Part shown: piece by piece, positions 18,714 through 26,342 of the stretch | Layout: each line of letters starts with the position of its first letter | How positions within the stretch are numbered: the first letter of the stretch is position 1 | Assembly: GCF_021390495.1 (NCBI RefSeq) | Contig: NZ_JAJEJP010000001.1 | Span: 1,798,001 to 1,862,000, forward strand | Direction of reading: 5' to 3' | DNA: 64,000 nt | DNA from: Paraburkholderia sp. ZP32-5 | GTDB taxonomy: Bacteria > Pseudomonadota > Gammaproteobacteria > Burkholderiales > Burkholderiaceae | The notes under the pieces: generated by a model | What the model saw: the letters and a program-made list of their open reading frames with translations, nothing else | What the model was told of the DNA's origin: nothing | Databases searched by the model: none | Made by a program: the position numbers and the translations under genes

Positions 18714-19451
18714 CTACGCCGCCCGCGCGATGAGTTCGAGCAAGGCGGTCTTGTCGAAGCGCCACGGTATGGCCGGTGCGCCGACCGACGCGCGAACATG
18801 CGCGACGAACGCCTTGCGCGCGATCTCGCGCCCGCCCAGCGACGCCAGATGCGACGTGTTCTGCTGGCAGTCTATCATTTCTATTTCATGACGTCGCAAG
18901 TGCCCGACCAGCGCCGCGAGCGCAATTTTCGACGCATCGGTACGCTGCGCAAACATCGATTCGCCGAAGAACATCCGGCCGAGCGACACGCCATACAAGC
19001 CGCCCACGCGGCTGCCTTCGAACCACGTTTCGATGCTGTGCGCGTCGCCCATCCGATGCAGCGACGAGTAGGCGTCGACGACATCCGCGGTAATCCACGT
19101 GCCGCGCTGTCCACGCCGCGGCGCCTGCGCGCACGCGCGCATCACGGTGGCGAAATCATGATCGACGCGGATTTCCCACGCGTCGTCGCGCAGCACGTGT
19201 TTGAGCGTTTTGCGCAGCGACGGCGACAGCTTGAACTCCGCCGGACGCAGGATCATGCGCGGGTCGGGGCTCCACCACAGCACGGGCTGGCCATCGGAGT
19301 ACCACGGAAAGATGCCGCGCTGGTAAGCGTCGATCAGACGCGACGGCAACAGGTCGCCGCTCGCCGCGAGCAAACCCGGCGCGCCGCTCGACGCACCGAG
19401 TGCGCGCTCCACGGGCGGAAACGGATCGTCGGCGCCGAGCCAGGGGACCAT
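18714..19451 (-). CDS. aat: Leucyl/phenylalanyl-tRNA-protein transferase
   Basis: Adds Leu or Phe from aminoacyl-tRNA to proteins with N-terminal Lys or Arg, making them substrates of ClpS-ClpAP. The 245 residues match the family. Characteristic segments are [20 protein letters not shown] near residues 42-61, [11 protein letters not shown], then [27 protein letters not shown] and [18 protein letters not shown]. The ATG at 19451 lies only 9 bp after the end of the upstream Nudix gene at 19461, so cotranscription is likely. Bpt follows, giving both N-end-rule transferases side by side. Confidence 0.95.
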   Translation of the reverse strand: MVPWLGADDPFPPVERALGASSGAPGLLAASGDLLPSRLIDAYQRGIFPWYSDGQPVLWWSPDPRMILRPAEFKLSPSLRKTLKHVLRDDAWEIRVDHDFATVMRACAQAPRRGQRGTWITADVVDAYSSLHRMGDAHSIETWFEGSRVGGLYGVSLGRMFFGESMFAQRTDASKIALAALVGHLRRHEIEMIDCQQNTSHLASLGGREIARKAFVAHVRASVGAPAIPWRFDKTALLELIARAA

Positions 19452-19460
19452 GCGCGCCGC

Positions 19461-20006
19461 TCAGCCTTCGCGTAGCGAACGGAAGATATCGCCGGTATGC
19501 AGGCCGAAGCTGCCGGCCGCGCGGTCGGCGAAAAAGAAGCGCAGCGTCTGGCCGACGGTCGGAAACGCAATCTCGTCCCACGGAATCTCGTGTTCCTCGA
19601 AGAGCTTCACCTCGAGGCTTTCCTCTCCGGCGGCGATGTCGAGATCGAGCAGCCGCGCCATATAGAACAGATGTACCTGATGCACGTGCGGCACGTTGAG
19701 CAACGAGAACAGGTTCTGCACCTCGACGCGTGCGCCGGCTTCCTCGAGCGTTTCACGCGACGCGGCCTCGGCGGTCGTCTCGCCCATTTCCATGAAGCCG
19801 GCGGGTAGCGTCCAGTAGCCGTAGCGCGGCTCGATCGCGCGGCGGCACAGCAGCACCTTGTCGTCCCACACCGGGACGGTGCCGACCACGTTACGCGGAT
19901 TCTGATAGTGCACGGTGCCGCAACTGCCGCATACGAAGCGCTCGCGATTGTCGCCCGGCGGAATGCTCAGACTGACGCCGTGGCCGCAGACAGAACAGAA
20001 TTTCAT
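19461..20006 (-). CDS. Nudix hydrolase with zinc ribbon
   Basis: Predicted NUDIX pyrophosphohydrolase of 181 residues, resembling NudC-type or ADP-ribose pyrophosphatases. The N-terminal zinc ribbon has Cys4, Cys7, Cys26 and Cys29 (CSVCG and CGSCG). The Nudix box is complete: Gly70-x5-Glu76-x7-Arg84-Glu85-x2-Glu88-Glu89-x-Gly91. YGYWTLPAGFMEMGE is the conserved context. The ATG at 20006 begins MKFCSVCGHG and is preferred over the frame start at 20057, which adds unrelated residues. It is the first gene of a likely nudix-aat-bpt transcript. The substrate is unknown. Confidence 0.9.
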   Translation of the reverse strand: MKFCSVCGHGVSLSIPPGDNRERFVCGSCGTVHYQNPRNVVGTVPVWDDKVLLCRRAIEPRYGYWTLPAGFMEMGETTAEAASRETLEEAGARVEVQNLFSLLNVPHVHQVHLFYMARLLDLDIAAGEESLEVKLFEEHEIPWDEIAFPTVGQTLRFFFADRAAGSFGLHTGDIFRSLREG

Positions 20007-20125
20007 TGGAAAGGGGACGAGAAAGAGTGATAGGAGTTTATCACCGGGGCGCGGCATTACTGAGACACGATGAGCCGACGCGCACGGCAGCGTTGACGCG
20101 TGGCTCGAACGAGGTCTGACACTGA

Positions 20126-20272
20126 TTGACAGTTTCTTTTCGGAGCCGCTGATAGCATCCGCGCTGATGGCTGCAATGGATGCTCCCCGCGTCCACGGCG
20201 GTCATCTTTTTCTCTTGTACATTGCCTCGTAGTCTTGGCGAGCGCGTCGGTTGTTCGACGCGCTTTTTTTTC
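20126..20272 (+). ncRNA. Candidate small RNA with its own promoter and terminator
   Basis: In the gap upstream of the Nudix gene, a perfect -35 hexamer TTGACA (20126-20131) is followed at 19 bases by GATAGC, a weak -10. About 90 bases later comes a strong plus-strand intrinsic terminator. The roughly 110-nt transcript would contain no good ORF but has a U-rich single-stranded stretch (TCATCTTTTTCTCTTG at about 20203-20218), which can bind Hfq. No plus-strand gene lies upstream that would need this terminator. I do not recognise the RNA; the promoter is the weak part of the case. Confidence 0.4.
20241..20272 (+). terminator. Strong intrinsic terminator with no upstream plus-strand gene
   Basis: The stem AGCGCGTCG / CGACGCGCT with a 6-nt loop is followed by a run of at least seven T on the plus strand. 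The minus-strand reading has no T-run after the stem, so it is oriented plus. It serves the candidate small RNA at 20126-20272. Confidence 0.8.
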
Positions 20273-20509
20273 GCCAGAGGGCTGGTGTGATTTCAGCGTA
20301 GTTGGATTGTCGACTGATGGACTCTTTTATTGCTCTCGTATCTTTGTCCGCGCTGCTGGTCGTGTATTGCGTTGTGGTGATTCTGCTGGAATAGCGGCTG
20401 TTTTCGCGTAGTGAGTGGCGGCCACCGCGAAGAATGAAACAGCCATGCCGCCAGGGCCAGCTAGCTTTGCGCGAGTCGAAGCGAGTCGACAGAAAATGGC
20501 CGCGAAAAA

Positions 20510-20543
20510 CAAAAAAGGGTTACACGCCAATGCGTTGTAACCC
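20510..20543 (-). terminator. Terminator of the initiator tRNA gene
   Basis: The inverted repeat GGGTTACA...TGTAACCC (20517-20543) with one bulge is followed on the minus strand by TTTTTTGTTTTT. It lies 13 bases past the tRNA 3' end and would release its transcript. Confidence 0.85.
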
Positions 20544-20556
20544 TTCAATGATTGTC

Positions 20557-20633
<77 letters not shown>

Positions 20634-20648
20634 TCCGTCGAAGAAAAG

Positions 20649-20677
20649 ATTATAGAACAAGCTGACAGTCGGCGCAA
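20649..20677 (-). promoter_or_regulatory. Sigma-70 promoter of the initiator tRNA
   Basis: On the minus strand TTGCGC (20672-20677), a 17-bp spacer and a perfect TATAAT (20649-20654) lie 16 bases ahead of the tRNA 5' end. Confidence 0.85.
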
Positions 20678-20903
20678 TAGCCATGTAAGGATTGGCTTCA
20701 TTACGCGCTTCGGGCACGCTGCTCGTCGTCATTCACATGCGGTGCTTTACAGTCATTCGGCGGTTCGCGGCGTGACCTGGCGCGTGCTGCGCCATGACTC
20801 AGCAAGCCTTGCCGGGCGCTGCGCTAGAATCCAGATCTCTATACCGCTCGTCATGCGTACCCAACGGCGAGCGCTTCAACTCTCCGCTTTCGCTTCGAAT
20901 TCC

Positions 20904-21401
20904 ATGGATATCGCTCACGATCTGCAGATGATTGCCGCCCAGGAAAAGGCCCTCGTGTTTCCCCGCTTCGATGCCGACCGCGCGTGGCAAGTCGGCGCCT
21001 ATCTGCACGAGGTCGCGAAAGCCCGTGGCATTGCAGCCGCGATCGATGTGCGCACGTTCGGTCAGCCGCTGTTCTTCAGTCTGCTCGACGGCGCGACGCC
21101 GGACAATGTCGATTGGGCGCGCCGCAAGGGCAATACAGTCGCGCACTTTCGCCGCAGCTCGTATGCGATCGGTCTGAAAATGCAGCTCGCGGGCGCGACG
21201 CTCGCCGACAAGCACGGTCTGCCCGCGACCGAATATGCGTCGCACGGCGGCGCGTTTCCGTTGACGGTGGCGGGCGCGGGCGTGATCGGCTCGATCACGG
21301 TGTCTGGCCTGCCGCAGCGTGCCGATCATGAACTGGTCGTCGAAGCGCTGTGCGCGCATCTCGGCCACGACTACGGCAAGCTCGCGCTGGCGAAGGTCTG
21401 A
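20904..21401 (+). CDS. UPF0303 (HbpS/GlcG-like domain) protein
   Basis: Protein of 165 residues in the UPF0303 family (YBR137W/HbpS-like fold); the biochemical role is unsettled, with heme or small-ligand binding reported for relatives. It begins [23 protein letters not shown] and carries the family stretches [62 protein letters not shown]. The ATG at 20904 gives this standard N-terminus; the frame open to 20742 upstream is not family-like. The SMR transporter starts 4 bp after its stop, so the two are surely cotranscribed. Confidence 0.88.
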   Translation: MDIAHDLQMIAAQEKALVFPRFDADRAWQVGAYLHEVAKARGIAAAIDVRTFGQPLFFSLLDGATPDNVDWARRKGNTVAHFRRSSYAIGLKMQLAGATLADKHGLPATEYASHGGAFPLTVAGAGVIGSITVSGLPQRADHELVVEALCAHLGHDYGKLALAKV

Positions 21402-21405
21402 CGCG

Positions 21406-21744
21406 ATGCGCTTGCCGCCGTATGCGCTGCTTGCGATCGCAATCGTCGCCGAGGTGATCGCGACCTCGGCCATGCGGGCCTCGGATGGCTTCTCGCGGTT
21501 GCTGCCGTCGATGGTCGTCGTGCTCGGCTACGGGATTGCTTTCTATTGCCTGTCGCTGACGCTCAGGAGCATCCCGGTCGGCATCGTCTACGCGATCTGG
21601 TCCGGCGCGGGCATCGTGCTGATTACGCTCGTCGCGCTGGTGCTGTACCGGCAGGTGCCCGACGTGCCGGCGATCATCGGGCTTGGGCTGATCGTCGCCG
21701 GCGTCGCGGTGCTGAATCTGTTCTCGAAGATGCAGGCGCACTGA
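21406..21744 (+). CDS. Small multidrug resistance (SMR) family transporter
   Basis: Four-helix drug/proton antiporter of 112 residues in the EmrE family, acting as a dimer in the inner membrane. The essential membrane glutamate is Glu16 in LAIAIVAEVIATSAMRASDGFSRL, equivalent to Glu14 of EmrE. GIVYAIWSGAGIVLITL near residues 58-74 is the conserved third-helix motif. The ATG at 21406 lies 4 bp after the UPF0303 stop codon. The pairing with UPF0303 is unexplained. No guanidine riboswitch was seen upstream, so quaternary cations are the best substrate guess. Confidence 0.92.
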   Translation: MRLPPYALLAIAIVAEVIATSAMRASDGFSRLLPSMVVVLGYGIAFYCLSLTLRSIPVGIVYAIWSGAGIVLITLVALVLYRQVPDVPAIIGLGLIVAGVAVLNLFSKMQAH

Positions 21745-21780
21745 ACGCGGGCTGGGCCGCGGCGCCTTCGTCCGCAAAAC

Positions 21781-22170
21781 TTACTTGCAGCGCACGATCA
21801 TCGAGCGGTTCTTGACGTTCGCCGACACGACGTTGGTTACGCTGCCGCCAGCGGTGCCGCCTTCGTCGTTGTCTTTCGACACGATCTCGTAGCCAGTCGC
21901 GCCGCATGCCTTGCCGGCCTGCACATAGCACGAAGCCCAGCTCGAACCGGCATCCGCGCCGCTGCAATTGACCGCGAAGCCGGTCTGGCCGTTCGGCAGG
22001 TTGATCAGCGTGGTGGTGTTCGATGACGCGCAGCCGCCGAGGCCCGCGGCGAGCAGCACCGCGGCGGGTAGAGCCGCCGACAGCGCCGCGCGACGCACGA
22101 GGGCAAGCGCGGCGCTGGATCGAAGGCTGTGGAATCGGTCGGCGCGCCGCGGTTGCGTCGTGAAATGCAT
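21781..22170 (-). CDS. Small lipoprotein of unknown function
   Basis: Predicted lipoprotein of 129 residues. A long n-region rich in Arg is followed by a hydrophobic segment and the lipobox LGGC, so the mature protein begins at Cys-Ala-Ser-Ser. The mature part has conserved-looking cysteines (VNCSGADAGSSWASCYVQAGKACGATGYEIV and a terminal VRCK) that could form disulfides. The ATG at 22170 follows AAAGGAAACC. Its 3' end faces the SMR gene tail to tail. I do not recognise a functional family beyond a lipoprotein common in this group. Confidence 0.75.
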   Translation of the reverse strand: MHFTTQPRRADRFHSLRSSAALALVRRAALSAALPAAVLLAAGLGGCASSNTTTLINLPNGQTGFAVNCSGADAGSSWASCYVQAGKACGATGYEIVSKDNDEGGTAGGSVTNVVSANVKNRSMIVRCK

Positions 22171-22250
22171 CGTGAGGTTTCCTTTCGTTGGGACGGAGAT
22201 GGCCTGCTGAGCCAGTGGGCGTCGCGGATCCAGCGGATGGCGGCCGCGCG

Positions 22251-22442
22251 TCAGGGCGTTTCGACCGTGATGCCTGCCGCGCTGACGAGCCGCCGTGCTT
22301 CGGCGCCGTCTTGGGTGGCAGCGTCTTCCCAGATACTGATCGCTTTCGGAATGTCGATGCCGTGACTTTCGGCGTAGGCAAACCATTTGTTCGCCGCATC
22401 CGGCTCAGGCAGTTCGTGATTCTGCAGAAAATATTTTCCCAT
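22251..22442 (-). CDS. Small conserved-type hypothetical protein
   Basis: 63 residues starting MGKYFLQNHELPEPDAANKWFAYAESHGIDIPKAISIWEDAA. The protein is soluble, acidic and helical in appearance. The ATG at 22442 was preferred; the frame extends to 22496. Codon use is weaker in third-position GC at the start. The gene precedes the lipoprotein gene on the same strand by 80 bp. No function is recognised. Confidence 0.6.
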   Translation of the reverse strand: MGKYFLQNHELPEPDAANKWFAYAESHGIDIPKAISIWEDAATQDGAEARRLVSAAGITVETP

Positions 22443-22823
22443 ATTGCGCTCGCTGATCTCGAAATTGCTTCGTGAAGGGTATCGGTGCGATAGCACGGAG
22501 CATGCCGATTGCGCTTGTTCGACCGGGTTGAGGCGAAGAAGTGCGGGGTGAGGGGGTGATTGGTGGCTGTGCCGAACTAGCTGTGCCTAACCGGTCGTGC
22601 TAACCGGCCGTGCCGAACTTATTGCCGTGCGAAGCGCCATATCGTTATGGTGAAAATTCAAGGTGGGCGGGTAAGCGGGTTGACAGGTGAACAGGTGAGC
22701 GCGTTACGGGCGGGAGAAGGCCGACGCCGGTCTCAAGGCAGCGCAATTGGCAGGTGGAGCGTAGAGATGAGGCGGCGTCGAGTCGTTTGATGTGATCTCA
22801 TCGAAAGACACAGGAGGACGAAC
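22443..22823. other. Intergenic region with imperfect 14-nt repeats
   Basis: The 381-bp gap between divergent genes has no credible ORF. At 22566-22620 four imperfect copies of a 13-14-nt unit (GCTGTGCCGAACTA-like) occur in tandem. A strong ribosome binding site AGGAGG lies directly ahead of the plus-strand gene at 22824. Confidence 0.5.
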
Positions 22824-23114
22824 ATGGCTGAACGGGTCAGTGGCCCTTATCGGGGCTATTACATCAGCGCAACTGCGCGCCTCGTGCCGGTGGGCAGCAC
22901 GTCGAGCGCGACGCACGGCGATGCGCCTGGCAACGTGGACAGTACCTACGTCGGCTCGGTCAGCCTCGCGGAACTTGGCCCCGACGATCCGCACCGGATG
23001 GAAACGCTGCTGGAACTCGGCGACAAACAGCGATTCGACAGCGAAGAAGAGGCACTCGCGTTTGTCGAACAGGCGGCGCGTGATTATGTCGACCGTGTAC
23101 TGGATGGGCACTGA
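22824..23114 (+). CDS. Hypothetical protein, 96 residues
   Basis: A soluble protein beginning MAERVSGPYRGYYISATARLV, with an Ala/Glu-rich amphipathic C-terminus (FDSEEEALAFVEQAARDYVDRV). The ATG is preceded by CAGGAGGACGAAC, an excellent ribosome binding site, which makes the gene credible. The shape (N-terminal beta-like GxYxIxA, then a helix with EEALxxxxxAARxxVD) recalls the hypothetical protein at 33110. No function is recognised. Confidence 0.7.
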   Translation: MAERVSGPYRGYYISATARLVPVGSTSSATHGDAPGNVDSTYVGSVSLAELGPDDPHRMETLLELGDKQRFDSEEEALAFVEQAARDYVDRVLDGH

Positions 23115-23478
23115 GTGTCGCTGGCGGTTTTCGGGAGCTACGCACAACTGCCGGAGCCGACCGATGCGACGCGCGTTGAAGTGGCCGATTCCGGCGCTGC
23201 GCCGTGCTTGATCGCTGGGCGAAATGTTGGTCGAGGGTTGCTCAACGCGCTGGTCGAAGCACCAGACAACCTGCTTGCACGAAGCGCATCAAATACGCGA
23301 AAGAACGCGTCGAGCAGCGGCCTGACGAAGCTCCTCCGCGCGCTGGACCATGATCTGGCGGCGCGAGTACCATAGCGGGACCTGAGCGAGCCGAGGGCCG
23401 GGGACCGACCGATAACCGCTTTTCGCCGGCACTGCCCTTATCACTGCCTTTATGCCGGACCTTTCCGATGAGGCGACT
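23115..23478. other. Gap without supported gene
   Basis: A GTG-started open frame (23115-23375) directly follows the previous stop, but it has no motif or convincing coding character. Nothing else is visible apart from the region that must promote the DUF1488 gene. Confidence 0.4.
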
Positions 23479-23763
23479 ATGGAAATTCGCTTTCCCGCAG
23501 ACGCGCCTGCTTACCGTGACTCCAACCTGACCGTCGTGTTCGCGGCGCTGGTGGACGGCGAACCGGTGCCCTGCGCGATCTCGGTCGAAGCGCTCGAGGA
23601 CCATTTTGGCGCCTACAGTGAGAACCTCGAAGGCTGGCTGCGCGCGTTCGATGTCGGCCGGCCGCGCATTGAGGCTGTCGCGCGCGAGCATCTGCAGCTC
23701 AGCAACGGCACGCCGGTGCTGCTCAAGAGTGGGCACTTTCCCCCGGGGCAGATGGCGGGCTAG
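23479..23763 (+). CDS. DUF1488 family protein
   Basis: A 94-residue cytosolic protein of the DUF1488 family, function unknown. The pattern MEIRFP...VVFAALVDGEPVPCAISVEALEDHFGA followed by LRAFDVGRPRIEAVAREHL and LLKSGHF matches family members in order. The ATG at 23479 follows GAGG at 5-base spacing; an upstream ATG at 23452 in the same frame is less well placed. Proteins of this family are common in Burkholderiaceae as single genes. Confidence 0.78.
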   Translation: MEIRFPADAPAYRDSNLTVVFAALVDGEPVPCAISVEALEDHFGAYSENLEGWLRAFDVGRPRIEAVAREHLQLSNGTPVLLKSGHFPPGQMAG

Positions 23764-24039
23764 ACCGAGGTGACTCCACGATGCGTCTGCCTGACGTGCC
23801 TGCCTGATGCATCTATCCGATCTCTGGTTGAAGTGCCATACCCTGAACACGAACAGTCGCGCTTCATTGCCTGCATCGCTCCTTCGCCGCATGGGCCGCA
23901 ACTGCCGGCAGGTTGCACGGAGCCGCCTTAAAAACATCCCCGGTTCCTTGCCGATGCGACGTTTTCGCGATCGCCCCGATCAGCGCTGTCAGCGCCGGAT
24001 CGGTTCGCGCAACAGGCTCGCTGATCAGCTAGCTCATCT

Positions 24040-24996
24040 TCACGAGGCCGTGCGCGCAGCCTCATAACACCGCCGGATGCCTTCCTGATAAGACGTCTTC
24101 GCAATCGGCCCGATCAATGCCGTCAGCGCCGAATCGTCGAGCACGACGGGGTCGGTCATCAGATAGTTCATTTCCACCAGTTCTCGCATCAGCGGATCGA
24201 AGAGGCCGAGCACGCGCAGTATGCCCTTGCCGGCCACCATCAACCGGGGCTCGCGGCCGGCGAGCGCGTATGCCTGTCTCGCCACTTCGCGTTGCGTGAT
24301 CGTGCCGGCGCCCGCGAGGTGCCACCAGCGGCCATAGGCGTCGGGCGTACGCGTCAGCGTCTCGACTACCGGTCCGATGTCCGGCAGGTAGATGAACTCG
24401 TGCGGCACGTCGACGGGACCGATCAGCTGCGCGCGCTTGCCGCTCGCGGCGCCGATGAATGCGCCACGCAGCACGCTGCGCTCGATGCCCGGCCCATAGA
24501 AGTCGGGCAGGCGCAGCACCAGTGTCGACAGGCCTTGCCGGCCGTGCGCCGCCAGCACGAGGTCCTCCTGCGCGAGCCGCATGCGTCCCTTGAACGTATG
24601 CGGCTCACGCGGATGATCCTCGCGGATCGGATTGCCGCGCGCCCGGCCATACGGGTACACGGTGCCGATCAGAATGAAGCGCTCGACGCCCGCCGCGTTC
24701 ACGCCGGCAAGTGTTTTCTCCATGAGTGGCGGATGTAGCGCGAACTGGTGATAGGGCACGCCGACGAGATAGATCACCGTCTGCAGACCGGCTGCCGCCG
24801 CACGGATCGACGCGGGATCGTCGGGATTCCACGTGACGATTTCCGCGTGCGGATCGTGACCGAACGCCTGTTGCAGCGGCTCGCGCGAGCGCCCGACGAC
24901 CCGATAGTCGCGGCCCCGCGCGCTGAGCGCGGCGGCGATGCTTTGACCGGCGGCGCCCGCGGCGCCGAATAAGCCGACCTTTCCCGTGGTTTGCAT
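24040..24996 (-). CDS. NAD(P)-binding epimerase/dehydratase-like protein
   Basis: Extended short-chain dehydrogenase/reductase-type protein of 318 residues. The nucleotide-binding loop reads GLFGAAGAAGQSIAAAL at about residues 8-24. A segment IGTVYPYGRA (110-119) stands where many epimerases have the catalytic YxxxK, but no clear YxxxK is present, so activity may differ. LVLRLPDFYGPG is also typical. It is transcribed divergently from the TetR gene across a 145-bp gap with palindromic operator-like sequences, so it is the obvious target of that regulator. The substrate is unknown. Confidence 0.85.
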   Translation of the reverse strand: MQTTGKVGLFGAAGAAGQSIAAALSARGRDYRVVGRSREPLQQAFGHDPHAEIVTWNPDDPASIRAAAAGLQTVIYLVGVPYHQFALHPPLMEKTLAGVNAAGVERFILIGTVYPYGRARGNPIREDHPREPHTFKGRMRLAQEDLVLAAHGRQGLSTLVLRLPDFYGPGIERSVLRGAFIGAASGKRAQLIGPVDVPHEFIYLPDIGPVVETLTRTPDAYGRWWHLAGAGTITQREVARQAYALAGREPRLMVAGKGILRVLGLFDPLMRELVEMNYLMTDPVVLDDSALTALIGPIAKTSYQEGIRRCYEAARTAS

Positions 24997-25069
24997 GACA
25001 ACTCCCTGAAGCAGCGGCGCACTCCTGCCGCATGATTTTTCGCGGCTTCGGAATGACAGCCGAAAATTT

Positions 25070-25100
25070 ACTGAACGGTGTTCAATAAACAGCGTTCAGT
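25070..25100. promoter_or_regulatory. Palindromic operator for the TetR regulator
   Basis: The divergent gap contains TGAACGGTGTTCA (25072-25084), a perfect 5-bp inverted repeat with a 3-nt centre. It sits inside a larger inverted repeat ACTGAAC (25070-25076) and GTTCAGT (25094-25100). Such TGAAC/GTTCA symmetry is the usual form of TetR-family operators. The site would let the regulator control itself and the epimerase-like gene. Confidence 0.7.
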
Positions 25101-25141
25101 TTAATTTGACTTTTCAGTTTGTCAATCTGAGAATTTAGGGC

Positions 25142-26296
25142 ATGGGAATCGCTGAACGAAAAAACCGCCAGAGACAGGCACTACGCGAACGTATCCTCGA
25201 TGCCGCACGACGCATCGTGATGCGCGAGGGCTTTGCCGCGCTGTCGATGCGCAAGATCGCCGACGTGATCGAATACTCGCCCGCCACGCTGTATCTGCAT
25301 TTCGCGAGCCGCGACGAGATCGCGCGGGCATTGTGCGAAGAGGGCTATGCGCAACTGCTCGAAAGCTTCGTGCCGCTCGCGCGGATCGCCGATCCGGCGG
25401 AACGGCTCAAGGCGATCGGACGCGCGTACGTCGCGTTTGGCGTCGAGCATCCACAGACGTACCGGCTGATCTTCATGGAGGATCCGAGCTATACCGGTGC
25501 GGCGCTTGGTGGCGCGTCGGGCGCCTCTGCGCGCATGGAGAAGGGCGACGGGGAGGGCGCAGCGGCAGCCGTGGCCCGCGCGGGGGGCCGCGAAGCAGGC
25601 AGTGCAGGCGATGCGGCGAACGATCACGCGGACCGTAAGGCAGCCGATCAGGCGGACGCCGGGGCAATGACCATTGGCGCATCGGCGGACGCATCGTGGA
25701 ACGTATCGGCCAACCCGTCGGCTAACTCATCGGCCACCGCAGCAAGCGACGATTCATCCGTTCACTCCGCATCCGCGGATGGCGACGATGCCGGCTCGGC
25801 CGCCTTGCACATCATGATCGATGCGCTCGATGAACTCAGGGCAGCGGGGCGTCTATCGGCTTCGGTCGCATCGATGGATCCGGCGGTTTGGGCCGAGGCC
25901 TTGTGGGCGAGTCTGCATGGCATCGTCGCGCTGAACCTGACGTGTCCGGTGTTCCCCAGTGCACCACTCGATACGGTCGTGGGCGTGACGCTCGACGCAT
26001 GGCTCGGCGCGCCGCAGGCCAAGCGGCCGCGGCGCACAGCAGCAGGCACAGCAGCAGGCACAGCAGCAGGCACAGCAGCAGGCACAGCAGCAGGCACAGC
26101 AGCAGGCACAGCAGCAGGCACAGCAGCAGGCACAGCAGCAGGCACAGCAGCAGGCACAGCAGCAGGCACAGCAGGCACAGCAGGCACAGCAGGCACGCGC
26201 GGCAAAAAGCCCACGGCGAAACAGAAGCAGCCGACGGAGCCCGACGACCCCACCCCCGACTCACCGCCCGCAAGGCGCAGACCCACAGGCCCGTGA
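25142..26296 (+). CDS. TetR-family regulator with long insert and tandem-repeat tail
   Basis: The DNA-binding domain at residues 14-60 is orthodox (ILDAARRIVMREGFAALSMRKIADVIEYSPATLYLHF). The C-terminal ligand domain resembles the WHG type (ALWASLHGIVALNLTCPVFPSAP at about 258-280). At 384 residues it is nearly twice the normal length. The excess is a Gly/Ala/Asp/Ser-rich insert (about 122-220) placed between ligand-domain helices, and a tail with 11 TAAG units and 3 TAG units before a Lys/Pro-rich end. The ATG at 25142 gives a normal N-terminus. It is divergent from the epimerase-like gene and 46 bp upstream of the hydrolase homologue on the same strand. Confidence 0.88.
   Translation: MGIAERKNRQRQALRERILDAARRIVMREGFAALSMRKIADVIEYSPATLYLHFASRDEIARALCEEGYAQLLESFVPLARIADPAERLKAIGRAYVAFGVEHPQTYRLIFMEDPSYTGAALGGASGASARMEKGDGEGAAAAVARAGGREAGSAGDAANDHADRKAADQADAGAMTIGASADASWNVSANPSANSSATAASDDSSVHSASADGDDAGSAALHIMIDALDELRAAGRLSASVASMDPAVWAEALWASLHGIVALNLTCPVFPSAPLDTVVGVTLDAWLGAPQAKRPRRTAAGTAAGTAAGTAAGTAAGTAAGTAAGTAAGTAAGTAAGTAAGTAGTAGTAGTRGKKPTAKQKQPTEPDDPTPDSPPARRRPTGP
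26036..26194 (+). repeat. In-frame 12-nt tandem repeat within the TetR gene
   Basis: Eleven identical 12-nt units ACAGCAGCAGGC (26036-26167) are followed by three 9-nt units ACAGCAGGC (26168-26194). All unit lengths are multiples of three, so gain or loss by slippage keeps the frame and changes only the length of the TAAG repeat tail. It is the only long perfect tandem repeat noticed in the window. Confidence 0.97.
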
Positions 26297-26342
26297 TAAC
26301 GTTCAGTTCCACGTCACCCCGCGCCGCCGCGCCCAACTCTCC

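Noticed and set aside
20634..20903. Guanidine riboswitch upstream of the SMR operon
   Set aside because: The paired ACGR hairpins of the mini-ykkC motif could not be found.
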